64,000 nt of DNA, from positions 1,187,443 through 1,251,442 of the forward strand of contig NW_006494943.1 in the NCBI RefSeq assembly GCF_000471905.2. Reading direction: 5' to 3'. Source of the DNA: Amborella trichopoda (taxonomy: Eukaryota > Streptophyta > Magnoliopsida > Amborellales > Amborellaceae). The translations under genes were made by a program, and so were the position numbers. Under the pieces are notes generated by a model, which had not been told where the DNA came from, searched no databases, and saw only the letters and a program-made list of their open reading frames with translations. How positions within the stretch are numbered: position 1 is the stretch's first letter; every line of letters starts with the position of its first letter. Positions 43,169 to 54,565 of this stretch are shown here, piece after piece.

Positions 43169-43605
43169 TGTTGATATGTATGATGGCCATAGGGCTAAGA
43201 TGTCATATATTTATCTTTCTTATTATTTAATTTAATGATTTAATGTTTATCAATAAACATGAGGGCCTTTTTAGAGAAAGAAGAGGTCATCATCTAACAA
43301 GTAGATGATAACTACCCACCTCCCAGAATTGTGGGCCAGGTTTTTCAGAGTTTTCAGGAGAAAGCCGACCATTGGATAACGGTTTCCTCCATCCCTCTAT
43401 AACTAGGCCTTTCATGGCGCACACACAAAGAAGTTTAAGTTTTTATTGTTCTGAAAAACTCTTCACTCGGCAATCCTCAGTCTCACGACATTGCCCTTAA
43501 TCTTGGAAAACCCTTCACTCTGCAATCCTCAATCTCACGACATTGCCCCTCAGTCTCACGACATTACCCCTAATCCTGAAAATTTAGAGATCCATCTCTT
43601 CCCTC
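43169..43605 (+). repeat. copia 1 3' LTR, right end diverged
   Basis: Starts TGTTGATATGTATGATGG and follows the 5' LTR to CATCTCTTCCCTC. It carries an internal duplication around 43470-43570 (CAGTCTCACGACATT and CTTAATC repeated), absent in the 5' LTR. The terminal AAGTTTTCAACA is missing. Confidence 0.85.
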
Positions 43606-43790
43606 CCCCAAACCTGTCCAAATCTATTGATGATGTCAAAAGCTACTTGATATTGTCCGATAAAGGTAATGACATTAAAAACATCCCTATTTGGTCTAAA
43701 AAGGGTTATGACCTAAAACTTTCTATTAATCGGTCCAATGCGGGTGAAGTCCTTAAAAGCAACCTCTTGGTATTGCATATTTAGATGTGG
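43606..43790 (+). repeat. Minisatellite continuation after copia 1
   Basis: CTGTCCAAATCTATTGATGA and GGTTATGACCTAAAA match the units at 37200-37440, showing that the copia element split one array. Its open frame (ends 43784) encodes SIDDVKSYLILSDKGND. Confidence 0.8.
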
Positions 43791-44310
43791 AAAATAGGTG
43801 GAAAATAGTCAAACTTCTGCCCACTTATCCTTGGTAGAATGAACCTGTGGAGCCCTTGATGGCTAGTATGAGTACCCCCCACTAGTCTCCCATGTTACAA
43901 GCACATGTAGCTCTTGCCATTAGTCAAGAGGGTTCTCTATTCGATGGTGCCCCAATTTAAAAAAAGAATAAATTCCTCGAAGCATATTATCCATCATTCT
44001 CAAGACGCAGCTCCTCACAGACCTATCCCGAACCAAACGGTAGGTTGTGCAATGCCCCATGTCCATAGATATATACCCTTACTCACCGCAAGGCATGCCA
44101 TACCCAACGAGCCCAAGCTCGCCTCCTTTCATAAAGCCGAAAATGGTGGGCGGGCGCACACCAGTTTTCTCCCAAGGGTATTGTCAAAAGCGGCACGGCC
44201 CCATGTATCCCCACTGGATCACACTTACGCAACATGCCCCGACTCCATCGGCCGAATTTGTTGTTGGGGCTAAGTCAAACGATGTGAGCCATAGCTCCGC
44301 AATACATTAA
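43791..44310 (+). other. Proline-rich coding-like region, unknown
   Basis: Two overlapping open frames (43914-44273 and 44047-44310) in a locally GC-richer segment. The second is Pro/Met-rich (MPYPTSPSSPPFIKPK). It could be the gag N-terminal region of the retroelement that hosts the minisatellite, but no domain is recognised. Confidence 0.3.
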
Positions 44311-44432
44311 TCCTTAAATCGTCTCATTCATGACATCCTATGCCCTCATCTCATGCATGACCATCTCATAACGCTACTTGCCTTTATTAACTTTTCACAT
44401 CTCCTAGTATCAACCATTCCCTTTAGGGAAAA

Positions 44433-44810
44433 GTTTATATGGAGCCGAGGTTTTAAACAATCAAATTTGAGCCTATATCAAAATTTTTACTAGAAAACGT
44501 TATTTTGATGCGTAAATATCTTCAAATTGATCTTATCGACATTAAGATGCATGGACATGAGCAAAAAAATAGATTTTAAGTTTTGCAAATAGTGTATTTT
44601 ATAACGCAGTTTTAGACCGTCAATTTTCAAGATTTTCAAATTTTCATCGATAAGTCGATCTACACATTTTTTAAGCTTCGAACTTTATAAATAAATACAA
44701 AAATATATTGTAAGGCTTTCACAAAGATTCCTCATATTAAAATCATATTTCTCGATACTATTGAAGGTAGGTTCTAATTTGATTGTTTAGAGCCTAGGCT
44801 CTATACAAAC
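44433..44810 (+). mobile_element. MITE family A, best-preserved copy (378 bp)
   Basis: Left end GTTTATATGGAGCCGAGG plus TTTTAAACAATCAAATT; right end AATTTGATTGTTTAGAGCC plus TAGGCTCTATACAAAC. The inverted repeats are about 35 bp. Interior landmarks: GACATTAAGATGCATGGACA, CCGTCAATTTTCAAGATTTT and TTCTCGATACTATTGAAGG. No coding content. Confidence 0.82.
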
Positions 44811-46022
44811 CGACGCTTAGGAGAAGGTATCGATGTATTTACGTTTATCCATTTGTAAATGTATTTGTTAAATGTAATATATATAAATAAACTATTAATT
44901 TTTTGAATTTTTTCCTACATTCAAGTGATGTGGAGAGGAAGATACGACAAAAAAAAAATGACAGAGCCTGCAGGGAGCTTCTCTCTTTAAAAGGGTTCTT
45001 GATAAAAAAAAAAGTCCGATCACCAGCCTCACGGCACACCCCTCTCAGATCTCAACTTGTGACTCTTCTTCGCTCCATTAATTTTACTTTTATTGGTATG
45101 AGAGTGATCCAGGTTCTACATTACTAGTATTCTGAATTTTTTTTATGCTAGTGCTTTTCTTATTTGCTTCTCTCCCACGCACTAGCTATTTCTGATCATC
45201 GGGCTCTGGTAAAAAGAAAAATTTTCTTCTTCTTCTTAATTCATGCATGCACAACAATATTTTTTCTGTACCACGAATATATCACAGGCTCCTCTTTATC
45301 CGTTGATTCATTAGCCCCAATCGTGAAAAATCCTTGTCTTGCACTTTTCCAACCACTTAGTTTAAGAAAAAGGGGATTTTCTTTTGATTTGTCAACAAGA
45401 GATCCAACAATTAAAAAGGGAAACAGGGAAAAATGTATGTGACGATTCTCTCTCTCTAGTCTATTCTATGGTTATAAGCCGTGCTGATCTCACATGGTTT
45501 ACCCAATTTATTTTCTTTTGATGCCTAATTTAGCCAGAAGCTAATCTCAATTGGATTAATTATTTTCCTTTAATATAAGGGCCCACATCCTTTAGCTTTG
45601 GGTTATCTTTTATCAATAGTAGTACGTATTGTTTTATTGCCTATAAATTTAATTGTCATATGTTTTGGATTGGCTTATTTGAAGAAACATATGATTTTTT
45701 ATTAGATAACTAAGAATATTTGGTGAATAGCTAGAGGTTTTATTTTATTGGAAGGTCAATGTGATATTGATCAATTATATATATTCTCGAGCCAAAGTTC
45801 TTACCATTGTTTTAACAATTAACTATCGTTGGAGGCATAGACCACATAATTATTTTTGGTGGCTTCTAGTTAGTTTATTTGACAGTCTCATTTTGCTTAG
45901 AATCCAGAAGCTATTTAGGCTACTCACTCATAACTTAGCAAATGGCTAGTAGAATTATTATGTCTGAAATTTCACGAAATAAAATACTAAATGTAACTAA
46001 TATTTGCATGTAGAAGAGGAAG

Positions 46023-46780
46023 ATGAAATATCGCATCATCCAAGATCAAATTTTATATCTACTAAATGTAGATCCACCAGTAGTTGATGATAAACCAATT
46101 GAAGAAGAAAAAAAAAAGTCAAATTGTTTTTCAGAAGATGACCTCATGGCTAAAACATCAATGTTAACTTTTATGCAAGATGACTTTATTAAGGTATCCG
46201 ACCATACATAACATCTAAGAAAATACTAGATGCAATAAAAGAAAAATATGACACAACATCTAAAACTCACATCCAATTGCTATTATAGCAATATAACTCA
46301 ATTAAAATGAAGGAAGGTAGTAATGTAGTGGAGCATGTTAACAAAATGTTTATCATGATCAAGGACTTAGCCATTGCTGGGAATGAAGTTCCCGAGTGTA
46401 TGCAAGCTTCCACACTCTTAAATAACCTTCCACCTTCATGGAGGATGGTAACAATAATACTTAGGTTGAATGTCAAATCTCTTACATTAAGGGACCTACC
46501 TATGCAACTAGCATTAGAGCAAGAAACGATGAACAAAGATAAAAAAAGTGAGCTCATGCTTGCCCAATGACCTCCCAAATATAGTCAATCTAAGCCTAAC
46601 ATCTAGAAATTCAAGAAAAGTCTAATAAGAAGAACAATAGGTTAAAAAATAAAGGATACAAGCCTTACAACCAAGAGACTAAACAAAGATTGCCAAAATA
46701 ATTCTTATGTGGTTAGCTAGGCCACTTCAAAAACCACTGCCCACATAATAGAAACTCACAAAATCAAAGGCATAGCAGCA
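46023..46780 (+). pseudogene. copia 2 gag and zinc knuckle remnant
   Basis: The ATG at 46023 opens a 62-codon frame; after a shift, 46307-46570 carries LNNLPPSWRMVTIIL, the copia gag block (L..LP.S......L). The knuckle remnant FLCG-stop-LGHFKNHC lies at about 46702-46740: the His and last Cys remain, the first Cys is a stop codon, and another stop lies within. Confidence 0.8.
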
Positions 46781-48480
46781 ATGGAAGCAGGAGGTGTGAA
46801 GTTGTTTGTGTAGTCTCTGAGTGCTTGCTTGGAGACCACGATATCAAAGGATGATAAGTAGAATCAAACGCTAATCAGCATATTGCAAGCTCAAAAGGCC
46901 TTTTCGAGGACTTCAAATAAATAAAATGTGAGGAGAAACACATCTACATAGGGAACAACACCTATTACGATGTATCAACTTTAGAGTCATGTACGTCGGA
47001 TGTAGGGGCAATTGATCTTGTATTAACTGATGTATATTTTGTCTCTAGTATGAGGCGGAGTATAGTATCTATTTCCTTGTTTATTAGATTGAGCTTTGAA
47101 GTTCGCTTTCGATTAGTGAAAGTCTTAGTCAGAAAGCATGGATAAATTTATGCTTGGGGACACTTGGTTGATAACCATAACTTGTTCATTCTTTATGTAA
47201 ATGAGAAATAGGTGAATAAAATTTTTAATTATTCTGGTTATGTTGATTGTGCAATGGTTGTTGATGCATACACTTGGCATCTAGATCTTGGACACATAGG
47301 AAAAGACAAAATAAATATATTAATAAAGAAATATCTTATTCCAAACCTAAATAATGTGGAATTTCTAACCTGACAGCACTGCTTGTCCTGAAAAATGACT
47401 AGAAAATCATTCAATAGAGGGGTTTGGATATGTTTATCGAATATACTATAAATCTGAAGCCTTAGAAATATTTAAAAATATATAAAAAGAAATAGGAAAT
47501 CAATTGGATATGAATATAAAAGTTTTTAAAACTGATAGGGGAAGAATATCAAAGTTTTCAACACTTATTGCCAAGAAAATGGTATTAAAATACATGCCAC
47601 TATGCTTTATACTTCATAACAAAATGGTATAACTGAAAAGCGTAATAGAGCCCTCTTAGAAATGACTAGATCTATCATGGCTCATGCTAGTCTACTCAAG
47701 ACCTTTTGAGGAGAAGCAATAAACACATCTATGTATATTTTTAATAGGGTTTCAACTAGGGCAATAAATTCTACCCATGATGCATTGTGGACAGGTAGAA
47801 GACCTGATTTAAGCAATTTAAAGAAGTGCGGGTCAACAACATATGTTCTAATTCTATAGTAGCATAAAAATGAGTTAAAAAACACAACTCTAGTTTGTAA
47901 TTTTATAGGATACCCTGAAGGTTCAAAGGGTTATAGATTTTATCATAAAGATAAGAGACTCGTTGAAAGTAGAGATGCTCAGTTCCTAGAAGATTTTCAT
48001 GAAGCAAACCTATCTGCAATGGACAATGATGATCTACTTAAAATCATAAGTGACTTAGAACCACTATCTATGGTGGATATGAATAATCCTAATAAACATA
48101 ATGATGATGAAGTACTCACATACCATATGTTAAGTGGTCAAAAGAGGTCTAGAGCTCATCATACCTTGATGATTTTTATATCTACATGAGTGAGGATATA
48201 GACAACCTTATTGACCTAGATAAAATCAATGATCTATTTGGTGACAATGGTACAATGAAGTAACAAGAATATCAATAATGACTTAATGCCATGAAAAAAT
48301 AATTAAATTCATTTGAGAAAAATAAAGTTTGGGATATATGTGATTTACCACTAGATAGAAAACTTATAGGTTCCAAATGAGTATTTAGAAAGAAGCTAAA
48401 ATTTGATTAATCAATTGATAAATTTAAAGCTAAGTTAGTAGCAAAATGCTTTACCCAACGAATAAATTAATACCCAAGAT
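46781..48480 (+). pseudogene. copia 2 integrase and partial RT
   Basis: Fragments in order: YIGNNTYYDV, then AYTWHLDLGHIGKDKIN (pre-integrase, with both His), NGITEKRNRALLEMTRS (integrase third catalytic residue region), FIGYPEGSKGYRFYHKDKR, and an RT start (KVWDICDLPLDRKL, then FKAKLVAK). The frame changes several times, and the sequence becomes unrecognisable after about 48480. Confidence 0.8.
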
Positions 48481-49483
48481 AAGCTCTAGATCTAGAGGCA
48501 CCTCCTATAGGCAAGTCTGGATCGATTTGACTAAGAATTAAAAACTAAAAAATAAAATTGGGCCAAATCAACTCTACAACACAACTCTAGGTAGGAGGAC
48601 CCGTGACCAAAACCCAGCAAAATGGGTCTAGAGCCTGCTCCCATATTCAGCTAATCGGGTTGGAACAAGTTCAGGTCAAACACAACCCCTAAACAGTTCC
48701 GTTTCATGGGCGTTCAAAATGTAGGAAAGCCTGCTAGTTTGCATTTTCTATCGAAGAGGAAAAAATAACATAGAAAGAAAATTAACCTGAAATATTATAA
48801 AAAATCGAAGCAATTCAAAACAAAAGATTGATCATGTTTGAACAGAGAATGTGTCACAATTATCACGAGTAATGAGAAACCATGTGCTTGACATGGCCAT
48901 TTGAAATTTATCCAAACTATTCTTTTATTTTTTTCTCTCCCATTTCATGCAAGGAGGCTTAGCCATTTTGGCCTCTTTCTATTAATGGATTCACCCCTCT
49001 CCATTCTAGAGTAGTTGTGAACTCGTGGAGGGCTATAAAAAACTTATAGGTTCCAAATGAGAATTTATTGTCAAAAAAAAAAAACAAGGGGAAACATAAT
49101 CGATTTCACACTACAATCCTCTATAAACTAGTGCGAAATTTTTCCACGGCTGAACTACAAGGATATGCGACTTCTTTTTTTTTTTCGTAATTCAGTGGGG
49201 ATGACAGGCACCTACCCATTTTTTCAATAAATTGGGGGAGTTATATTTTGAAGGTGTTAATTGGGGGGGCCAACGGTAGGAATGGATACCACGATGTTGG
49301 TATATGTGACTTGCACATTGAAAATTTATTATTAAAAAAAATAAAAAAGAAATATAAGATTGTAGGACTTCACAACCTTGTTGGTATATGTGACTTGCAC
49401 ATTGAAAATTTATTATTCAAAAAAATAAAAAAGAAGTATAAGATTGTAGGACTTCACAACCTTCTCTTACCATAGATGTTTGA
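48481..49483. repeat. Unassigned flank with an 82-bp tandem duplication
   Basis: No gene. TTGGTATATGTGACTTGCAC, ATTGAAAATTTATTATT and ATTGTAGGACTTCACAACCT form a unit repeated twice in a row (about 49298-49462). AAAACTTATAGGTTCCAAATGA at 48360 reappears at about 49039, so copia 2 sequence was locally copied. Confidence 0.7.
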
Positions 49484-49574
49484 AAGTACGATATTATGCA
49501 AATTTCTTGACCATTAAATGTTAGAGAGCATAAAATTGAATGGCTCCTCCTTCCCCCGCTCTTTTTCCTTTTTA

Positions 49575-50005
49575 CCTTTGGGCAAACTATTTATACTTTT
49601 CTACTGCCTATAAATTATATTCTCCCCCCTATCCAAGTGTTTAATACGAAGGAACGGCTGAGAATGACTTAATTATAATGTCATGCTTGTGCACTATTTT
49701 ATTTTAAATGTTTTTCTATAAAACATTTTGACACCAAATTTTGGGCATCCTCTCTTAAACTCGATTATGCAAAAAATATAAAAACATATTCTTGGTAAGA
49801 AAGACCAAAATACCTCTAAAAATTTTAGGAGTATTTTGGTCATTTTATTATATCGGGAATATGTTTTTATATTTTTTTAGGTGTGCCCCGTTGAGATAAT
49901 GGCACATACCACATTTCATATTCACATGATTGTAGAAAAAATTAAAAATAAAATACTCAGAGACATTGGATCTTGTCAGTGGCTCACTTGATCTAAAGTG
50001 AGCAC
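49575..50005. mobile_element. Hairpin (foldback) element, copy D3
   Basis: Arms with TTTTGACACCAAATTTTGGG and GGCACATACCACATTTCATA; central palindrome AGACCAAAATACCTCTAAA and TTTTAGGAGTATTTTGGTC near 49800-49845. Confidence 0.75.
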
Positions 50006-50264
50006 GATGGTTTCATCCATTTGCATATGGAGATCCATGTGACACTAGGAGACAATTCGGCTCTCTAGAAATAAATATCTTTTTGTAAAAACTTCATTCT
50101 TCATTGAAGAGTATTTTATTTTAAACGTAACAATATTTTAGAATAAAATAAGTTGTTTGAAAGCATAATATTATGCACGTTTCTGGACCATGAAATGCTA
50201 ACGAGCATAAAATTTTCGTGGCCCCTTCTTCCCCTACTCTTTTTCCTTTTTTATTGGGCAAGCT

Positions 50265-50700
50265 TTCTATATTTCCCTATTATTTTTTTTATAGAAGTTG
50301 TTTACTTCCGCCTATCCAGTCGTCCAATCTGAATGAATGGCTAATATGGTCCCAAATATAATATCATGATTGTACATTGTTTTATTATTAACTTTTTTTC
50401 TACAAAATATTTTGACATCAAATTTTGGGCATTCACTCCTCACTCAAACTAGCACTTGCAAAAAATATAAAAAATATATTTATGAAAAAATAGAATTATC
50501 AAAATACCCCAGAAAAATTTTGGGGTATTTTAGTCTATCTTATCAGGAATATGTTTTTATATTTTTTTAGGGGTGCCCCACTGAGATGATTGCACGTACC
50601 AAATTTCATATTCACATGATCTGTAGAAAAAACTTTAAAATAAAATATTATGAGGCATTAGATCTAATCAGTAGCTCCTTGATCTAAATTGGACATGATG
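50265..50700. mobile_element. Hairpin (foldback) element, copy D4
   Basis: As copy D3, with the centre AAAATACCCCAGAAAAATTT then TGGGGTATTTTAGTC near 50500-50535. It lies in the second unit of the segmental duplication, so D3 and D4 are probably one insertion copied. Confidence 0.75.
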
Positions 50701-51494
50701 GATTCATCCATTTGCATATAAAGAACCATGTCACACTAGGAGACCATTCGGCTCTCTGAAATTAAATTTCTTTTTTTAGATAGTTCATTATTCATTGAAG
50801 AGTATTTTATTTTAGAAGTAACAGTATTTTAAAATAAAATAAGTTGTTTGAAGTACAATATTATGCACGTTTCTAGACCATGAAATGTTAGACCATGAAA
50901 TGTTAGAGAGTATAAAATTTCATGGCCCCTCCTTGCCCCACTCTTTTTCCTTTTTTTGGCCAAGGGCGTGCATTGCATGTGAAATTGAATATTAATTATA
51001 TAAAAAAGTGAAAAAAAAGACATTTGACTATAGAGAGAGAAAAATCGATGTTTTAGTAGATCCATCTTCACGTAATATGAAGAGAAAAAGTGCTATTTTA
51101 AGCATTTGATTTCTATTATTTTCTGACCTACTCGAAATTCTTTTAATTATCTCAGTAATATATTATATAAGTACAAGTAAACATTATTATAAAAAATTAC
51201 GAAGAATAAAAATGCTAAAACATGTCTCATACACTATAAAACACGATTATTATTCTATTTATAATTTGCATTTATGGTCAATAATTATTTGTATCTATCT
51301 ATAAAGAGAGTACAATGAAAAAGCATATTAAGAGAAAAATCCAAAATCTAAAAAATAAAAAACATCTAAGATTGAGTAAGACTTCATAAAAATAGTGAGA
51401 AAATTCTAAAAAATATGGAAGCCTTTAAGATAGAAAGTTAAATAGAAAGTACATGGAAATAGGGATATATATATATATGAAAAATGCTGAGATT

Positions 51495-51940
51495 AGCTTA
51501 CTCGCATATATGAACATATGCGTTCATATGAGCCCAACGGCCCAGATTGAATCTGAGCCGATTTGACGGTCACGACCTCATTTTGCATTTTAATTTTATT
51601 TTTTCTTCTACGAATCTAAATAATTTGAAATTTTAGGGGTGTATTCTTAAAAAATAGAAGAATCTAATAAAAATATCAAAAAAATAATTTGTAAGAAATA
51701 AATAGATCAAAATACCCCTGAAATATTTCAAGAGTATTTTGGTCAATTTAATTATTACGAATTATTTTTAAATTATTTGTATTAAATGTACCTTGATGAA
51801 AAGAATATATTCCTAAAATTTCAAGCTATTTAGATTTGTATAAAAAAAAAATTAAAATTCAAACACGAAATGAGGTTGTGACAGTCAGATTGGCTCAAAT
51901 TCAATCTGGGCCGTTGGGCTCATATGTCCATATGCATTTT

Positions 51941-51942
<2 letters not shown>
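51495..51942. mobile_element. Hairpin (foldback) element, copy D5, long perfect-looking arms
   Basis: The left arm (CATATGAGCCCAACGGCCCA, GATTGAATCTGAGCC, GACCTCATTTTGCATTTTAA) is matched by its reverse complement on the right (TCAATCTGGGCCGTTGGGCT at about 51902). The arms are about 200 bp each. The centre near 51700-51740 reads GATCAAAATACCCCTGAAAT and ATTTCAAGAGTATTTTGGTC. The right side borders a (TA)n tract that runs into an N gap. Confidence 0.88.
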
Positions 51943-51988
<46 letters not shown>

Positions 51989-52549
51989 NNNNNNNNNNNN
52001 NNNNNNNNNNNNNNNNNNNNNNNNNNNNNNNNNNNNNNNNNNNNNNNNNNNNNNNNNNNNNNNNNNNNNNNNNNNNNNNNNNNNNNNNNNNNNNNNNNNN
52101 NNNNNNNNNNNNNNNNNNNNNNNNNNNNNNNNNNNNNNNNNNNNNNNNNNNNNNNNNNNNNNNNNNNNNNNNNNNNNNNNNNNNNNNNNNNNNNNNNNNN
52201 NNNNNNNNNNNNNNNNNNNNNNNNNNNNNNNNNNNNNNNNNNNNNNNNNNNNNNNNNNNNNNNNNNNNNNNNNNNNNNNNNNNNNNNNNNNNNNNNNNNN
52301 NNNNNNNNNNNNNNNNNNNNNNNNNNNNNNNNNNNNNNNNNNNNNNNNNNNNNNNNNNNNNNNNNNNNNNNNNNNNNNNNNNNNNNNNNNNNNNNNNNNN
52401 NNNNNNNNNNNNNNNNNNNNNNNNNNNNNNNNNNNNNNNNNNNNNNNNNNNNNNNNNNNNNNNNNNNNNNNNNNNNNNNNNNNNNNNNNNNNNNNNNNNN
52501 NNNNNNNNNNNNNNNNNNNNNNNNNNNNNNNNNNNNNNNNNNNNNNNNN

Positions 52550-52583
<34 letters not shown>
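51943..52583. repeat. (TA)n microsatellite with assembly gap
   Basis: (TA)n at 51943-51988 and 52550-52583 flank a run of 561 N (51989-52549). The long poly-YI open frames are artefacts. Confidence 0.97.
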
Positions 52584-52586
<3 letters not shown>

Positions 52587-53022
52587 TCTTCCCAACGCCT
52601 ATAGGCGGAAATGAACAGTGATTCGCCTATGCTCCTAACCGTCCAAAGTTCATTGCACAGTCACCGTTGTTCGGTAGTGTTTCATTTTTCATTTTTTTCT
52701 ACAAATTGGAATGATCAGATATTTGGAACGTGTTTCATCAAAAGTAGGAGAATCTAATAAAAATATGAAATTTTGTTTTTTTGTAAAATATAAATTGACA
52801 AAATTACTTGATCAATTTACATTTTGCGAATTATTTTTTTCATATTTTTATTATATGTGCATCACTAAGATGTTCTCCAAATTTCAAGTAATTTGAATTT
52901 GTAGAAAACAAATAAAAATTGAAACACTAACGGACAACTGTGACTGTGCGATGAAGTTTGAATGGTGATGGGGGGCAGGCGAAATCACTGTTTATTTTGC
53001 ATATAGGCATTGGAAAGACTAT
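52584..53022. mobile_element. Hairpin (foldback) element, copy D6
   Basis: Left arm: CAACGCCTATAGGCGGAAAT, GTCCAAAGTTCATTGCACAG, TCTACAAATTGGAATGATC. Right arm: AATTTGTAGAAAACAAATAA and GTGCGATGAAGTTTGAATGG, then TATAGGCATTGG. The central palindrome is reduced. The arms differ from those of D5 but match D7. Confidence 0.82.
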
Positions 53023-53036
53023 ATATATGAAGATAC

Positions 53037-53495
53037 TACAAAAGGCCTATAGGCGAAAATGAACAGAGGTTTCGTCTAACTTCATCACCATCCAAAGTTC
53101 ATCACATGGTCACGATTGTCCGATAGTGTTTTATTTTTATTTTTTTTATACAAATTGGAATGACCTGAAATTTGGATCGCTTGTGTTCATAAAAAATAGG
53201 CGAATCTACGAATTATTTATGTTTCTGGGGTATTTTACATGAAACAAATTGATCAAAATATCCCGAAAGGTTTCGGGGGTATTTTGGTCAATTGTTTTTG
53301 CAAATTATTTTTTTATATTTTTATTAATTGCGTCTCACTAAAATATACACACGCTCCAAATTTCAGATCATTCCAATTTGTAGAAAAAAATAAAAAATAA
53401 AATACTACTAGACAATCGTGACCGTGCAATGAAGTTTGGACGGTGATGAAGGTAAGTGAAATCACTATTTATTTTCTCTTATAGGCATTGAAAAG
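53037..53495. mobile_element. Hairpin (foldback) element, copy D7
   Basis: Same arms as D6 (GCCTATAGGCGAAAATGAAC on the left; CGTGCAATGAAGTTTGGACG on the right). The intact centre reads GATCAAAATATCCCGAAAGG and TTTCGGGGGTATTTTGGTCA at about 53250-53292. Confidence 0.85.
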
Positions 53496-53517
53496 AGTTT
53501 TCTATATATATATATAT

Positions 53518-53884
53518 GGGTTGCAACCTTAAACAATCCAATTAAGGTGCACCTCCAAATTTTATCATAAAATGTAATTTTGTTGTAAGAATTTCTTAGT
53601 ATTATCTTATAATCTATTTCATATCTAATTAGAAAATTTTAAACTCCAAAAATAGTTAAAATCAAGTAGATCTACTAACATATGAAAATCTTGAAATGGA
53701 CGAGATAATGTGTTGCAAGATGCACTATTTTTTAGACTCAAAAACCTTTTTTTTATATATATTCATAAATCTCGATGTCGAGATGATCAAATGGAGGATT
53801 TTTCAACATTAAAATAACCTTTTCGATAGATTTTTGAGGTGCATCATTAATTCTACATTTTAAGGTTGCAACCTTATATAAACT
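53518..53884 (-). mobile_element. MITE family A copy
   Basis: Left end GGGTTGCAACCTTAAACAAT, then CCAATTAAGGTGCACC. Right end TTAATTCTACATTTTAAGG, then TTGCAACCTTATATAAAC. It shares CTCGATGTCGAGATGATCAA with the copy at 61704. (TA)n tracts flank both sides. Confidence 0.8.
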
Positions 53885-54565
53885 TATCCATATATATATA
53901 TATATATATATATCTGAGTAATGATTCAATGCAACGATTGTATCATAGTATAATGAAACAACACTTCTAGAAAACCATGTTTGTGTTATTTGTATGACCT
54001 CAAATTTTGCACACACAATTTTTTCATCTCAATAATCAATCCCCTAAAAAACAAAAGTTCAATTTGAACTCTAGATATGGTCAAAATGAGTCCCATCCAA
54101 AAACGAATCTAGACTATTCATTTTGTGAATTTCAATTTCTTAGCCTTTATAAACTCAATATCATTTTTTTCTTTTTTAACATTGTTCATCTAATAATAAT
54201 AAAACCATCCAAAAAAATTGGAAATGAAAAAAATCCTTCTAAGGCCTAGATCTAGGCATCTCACCAAAATGAATGGCCTATGTTAATTGGGCTAAAAAAA
54301 TACTTAAAATAATTTCTAGGTTGTGTTTTTTATTTTTTATTTTTTTGTGGTTGTTCATTAGAATGAAAATAGTGTATATTTTAAATTTTGGATCAAACAA
54401 ATGTCTATAAGGTGGGTTTTTAATGTTGTTTCATCATATTACTATACAACGGTTATATGTAATCATTGCTATATATATATATATATATCGTTATTACGAA
54501 AATACCTTAAAGTTTATGTTATTACACATAGATCCGTTTTTCAACTTGATAAATATTTTTTTTTT
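53885..54565. other. Unassigned AT-rich spacer with (TA)n tracts
   Basis: No gene recognised. TTTTAATGTTGTTTCATCATATT-like sequence at 54418 is partly the reverse complement of 53938-53960 (ATTGTATCATAGTATAATG, AAACAACA), so a further foldback may span 53915-54500. Confidence 0.4.

Larger units (their letters stand above)
37456..43605 (+). mobile_element. Ty1/copia retrotransposon 1, inserted in the minisatellite
   Basis: LTRs at 37456-37857 and 43169 to about 43605, a methionine-type primer site, a purine tract and decayed gag-pol in copia order (gag, protease, integrase, RT, RNase H). The host minisatellite lies on both sides. Multiple stops, frameshifts, a hAT insertion with an N gap (from 40796) and a deletion between RT and RNase H make it non-functional. 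A target duplication was not found because the 3' LTR end has diverged. Confidence 0.9.
45090..48480 (+). mobile_element. Ty1/copia retrotransposon 2, truncated and decayed
   Basis: A primer-site-like TTGGTATGAGAGTGA at about 45093 is followed, after a 930-bp leader, by decayed gag, integrase and the first part of RT, ending near 48480. Its gag is related to that of copia 1 (both have MxFM.DD.I.V.DHT). No LTR pair was recognised. Stops and frameshifts are numerous. Confidence 0.75.
49484..50960. repeat. Tandem segmental duplication, period about 680 bp
   Basis: Starts at about 49484, 50155 and 50846 share TTTGAAAGYAYRATATTATG, then GCATAAAATT and CTCTTTTTCC. The first two units each contain a hairpin element and later GACACTAGGAGACMATTCGG. 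The third stops near 50960. A related non-tandem copy without the hairpin lies at 61020-61380. Confidence 0.8.

Noticed and set aside
43914..44310. A host proline-rich protein gene
   Set aside because: Two overlapping frames with no conserved motif beside retroelement repeats; kept only as an unknown coding-like region.
51836..52604. Long YIYI frames around the 52 kb gap
   Set aside because: (TA)n microsatellite plus N.
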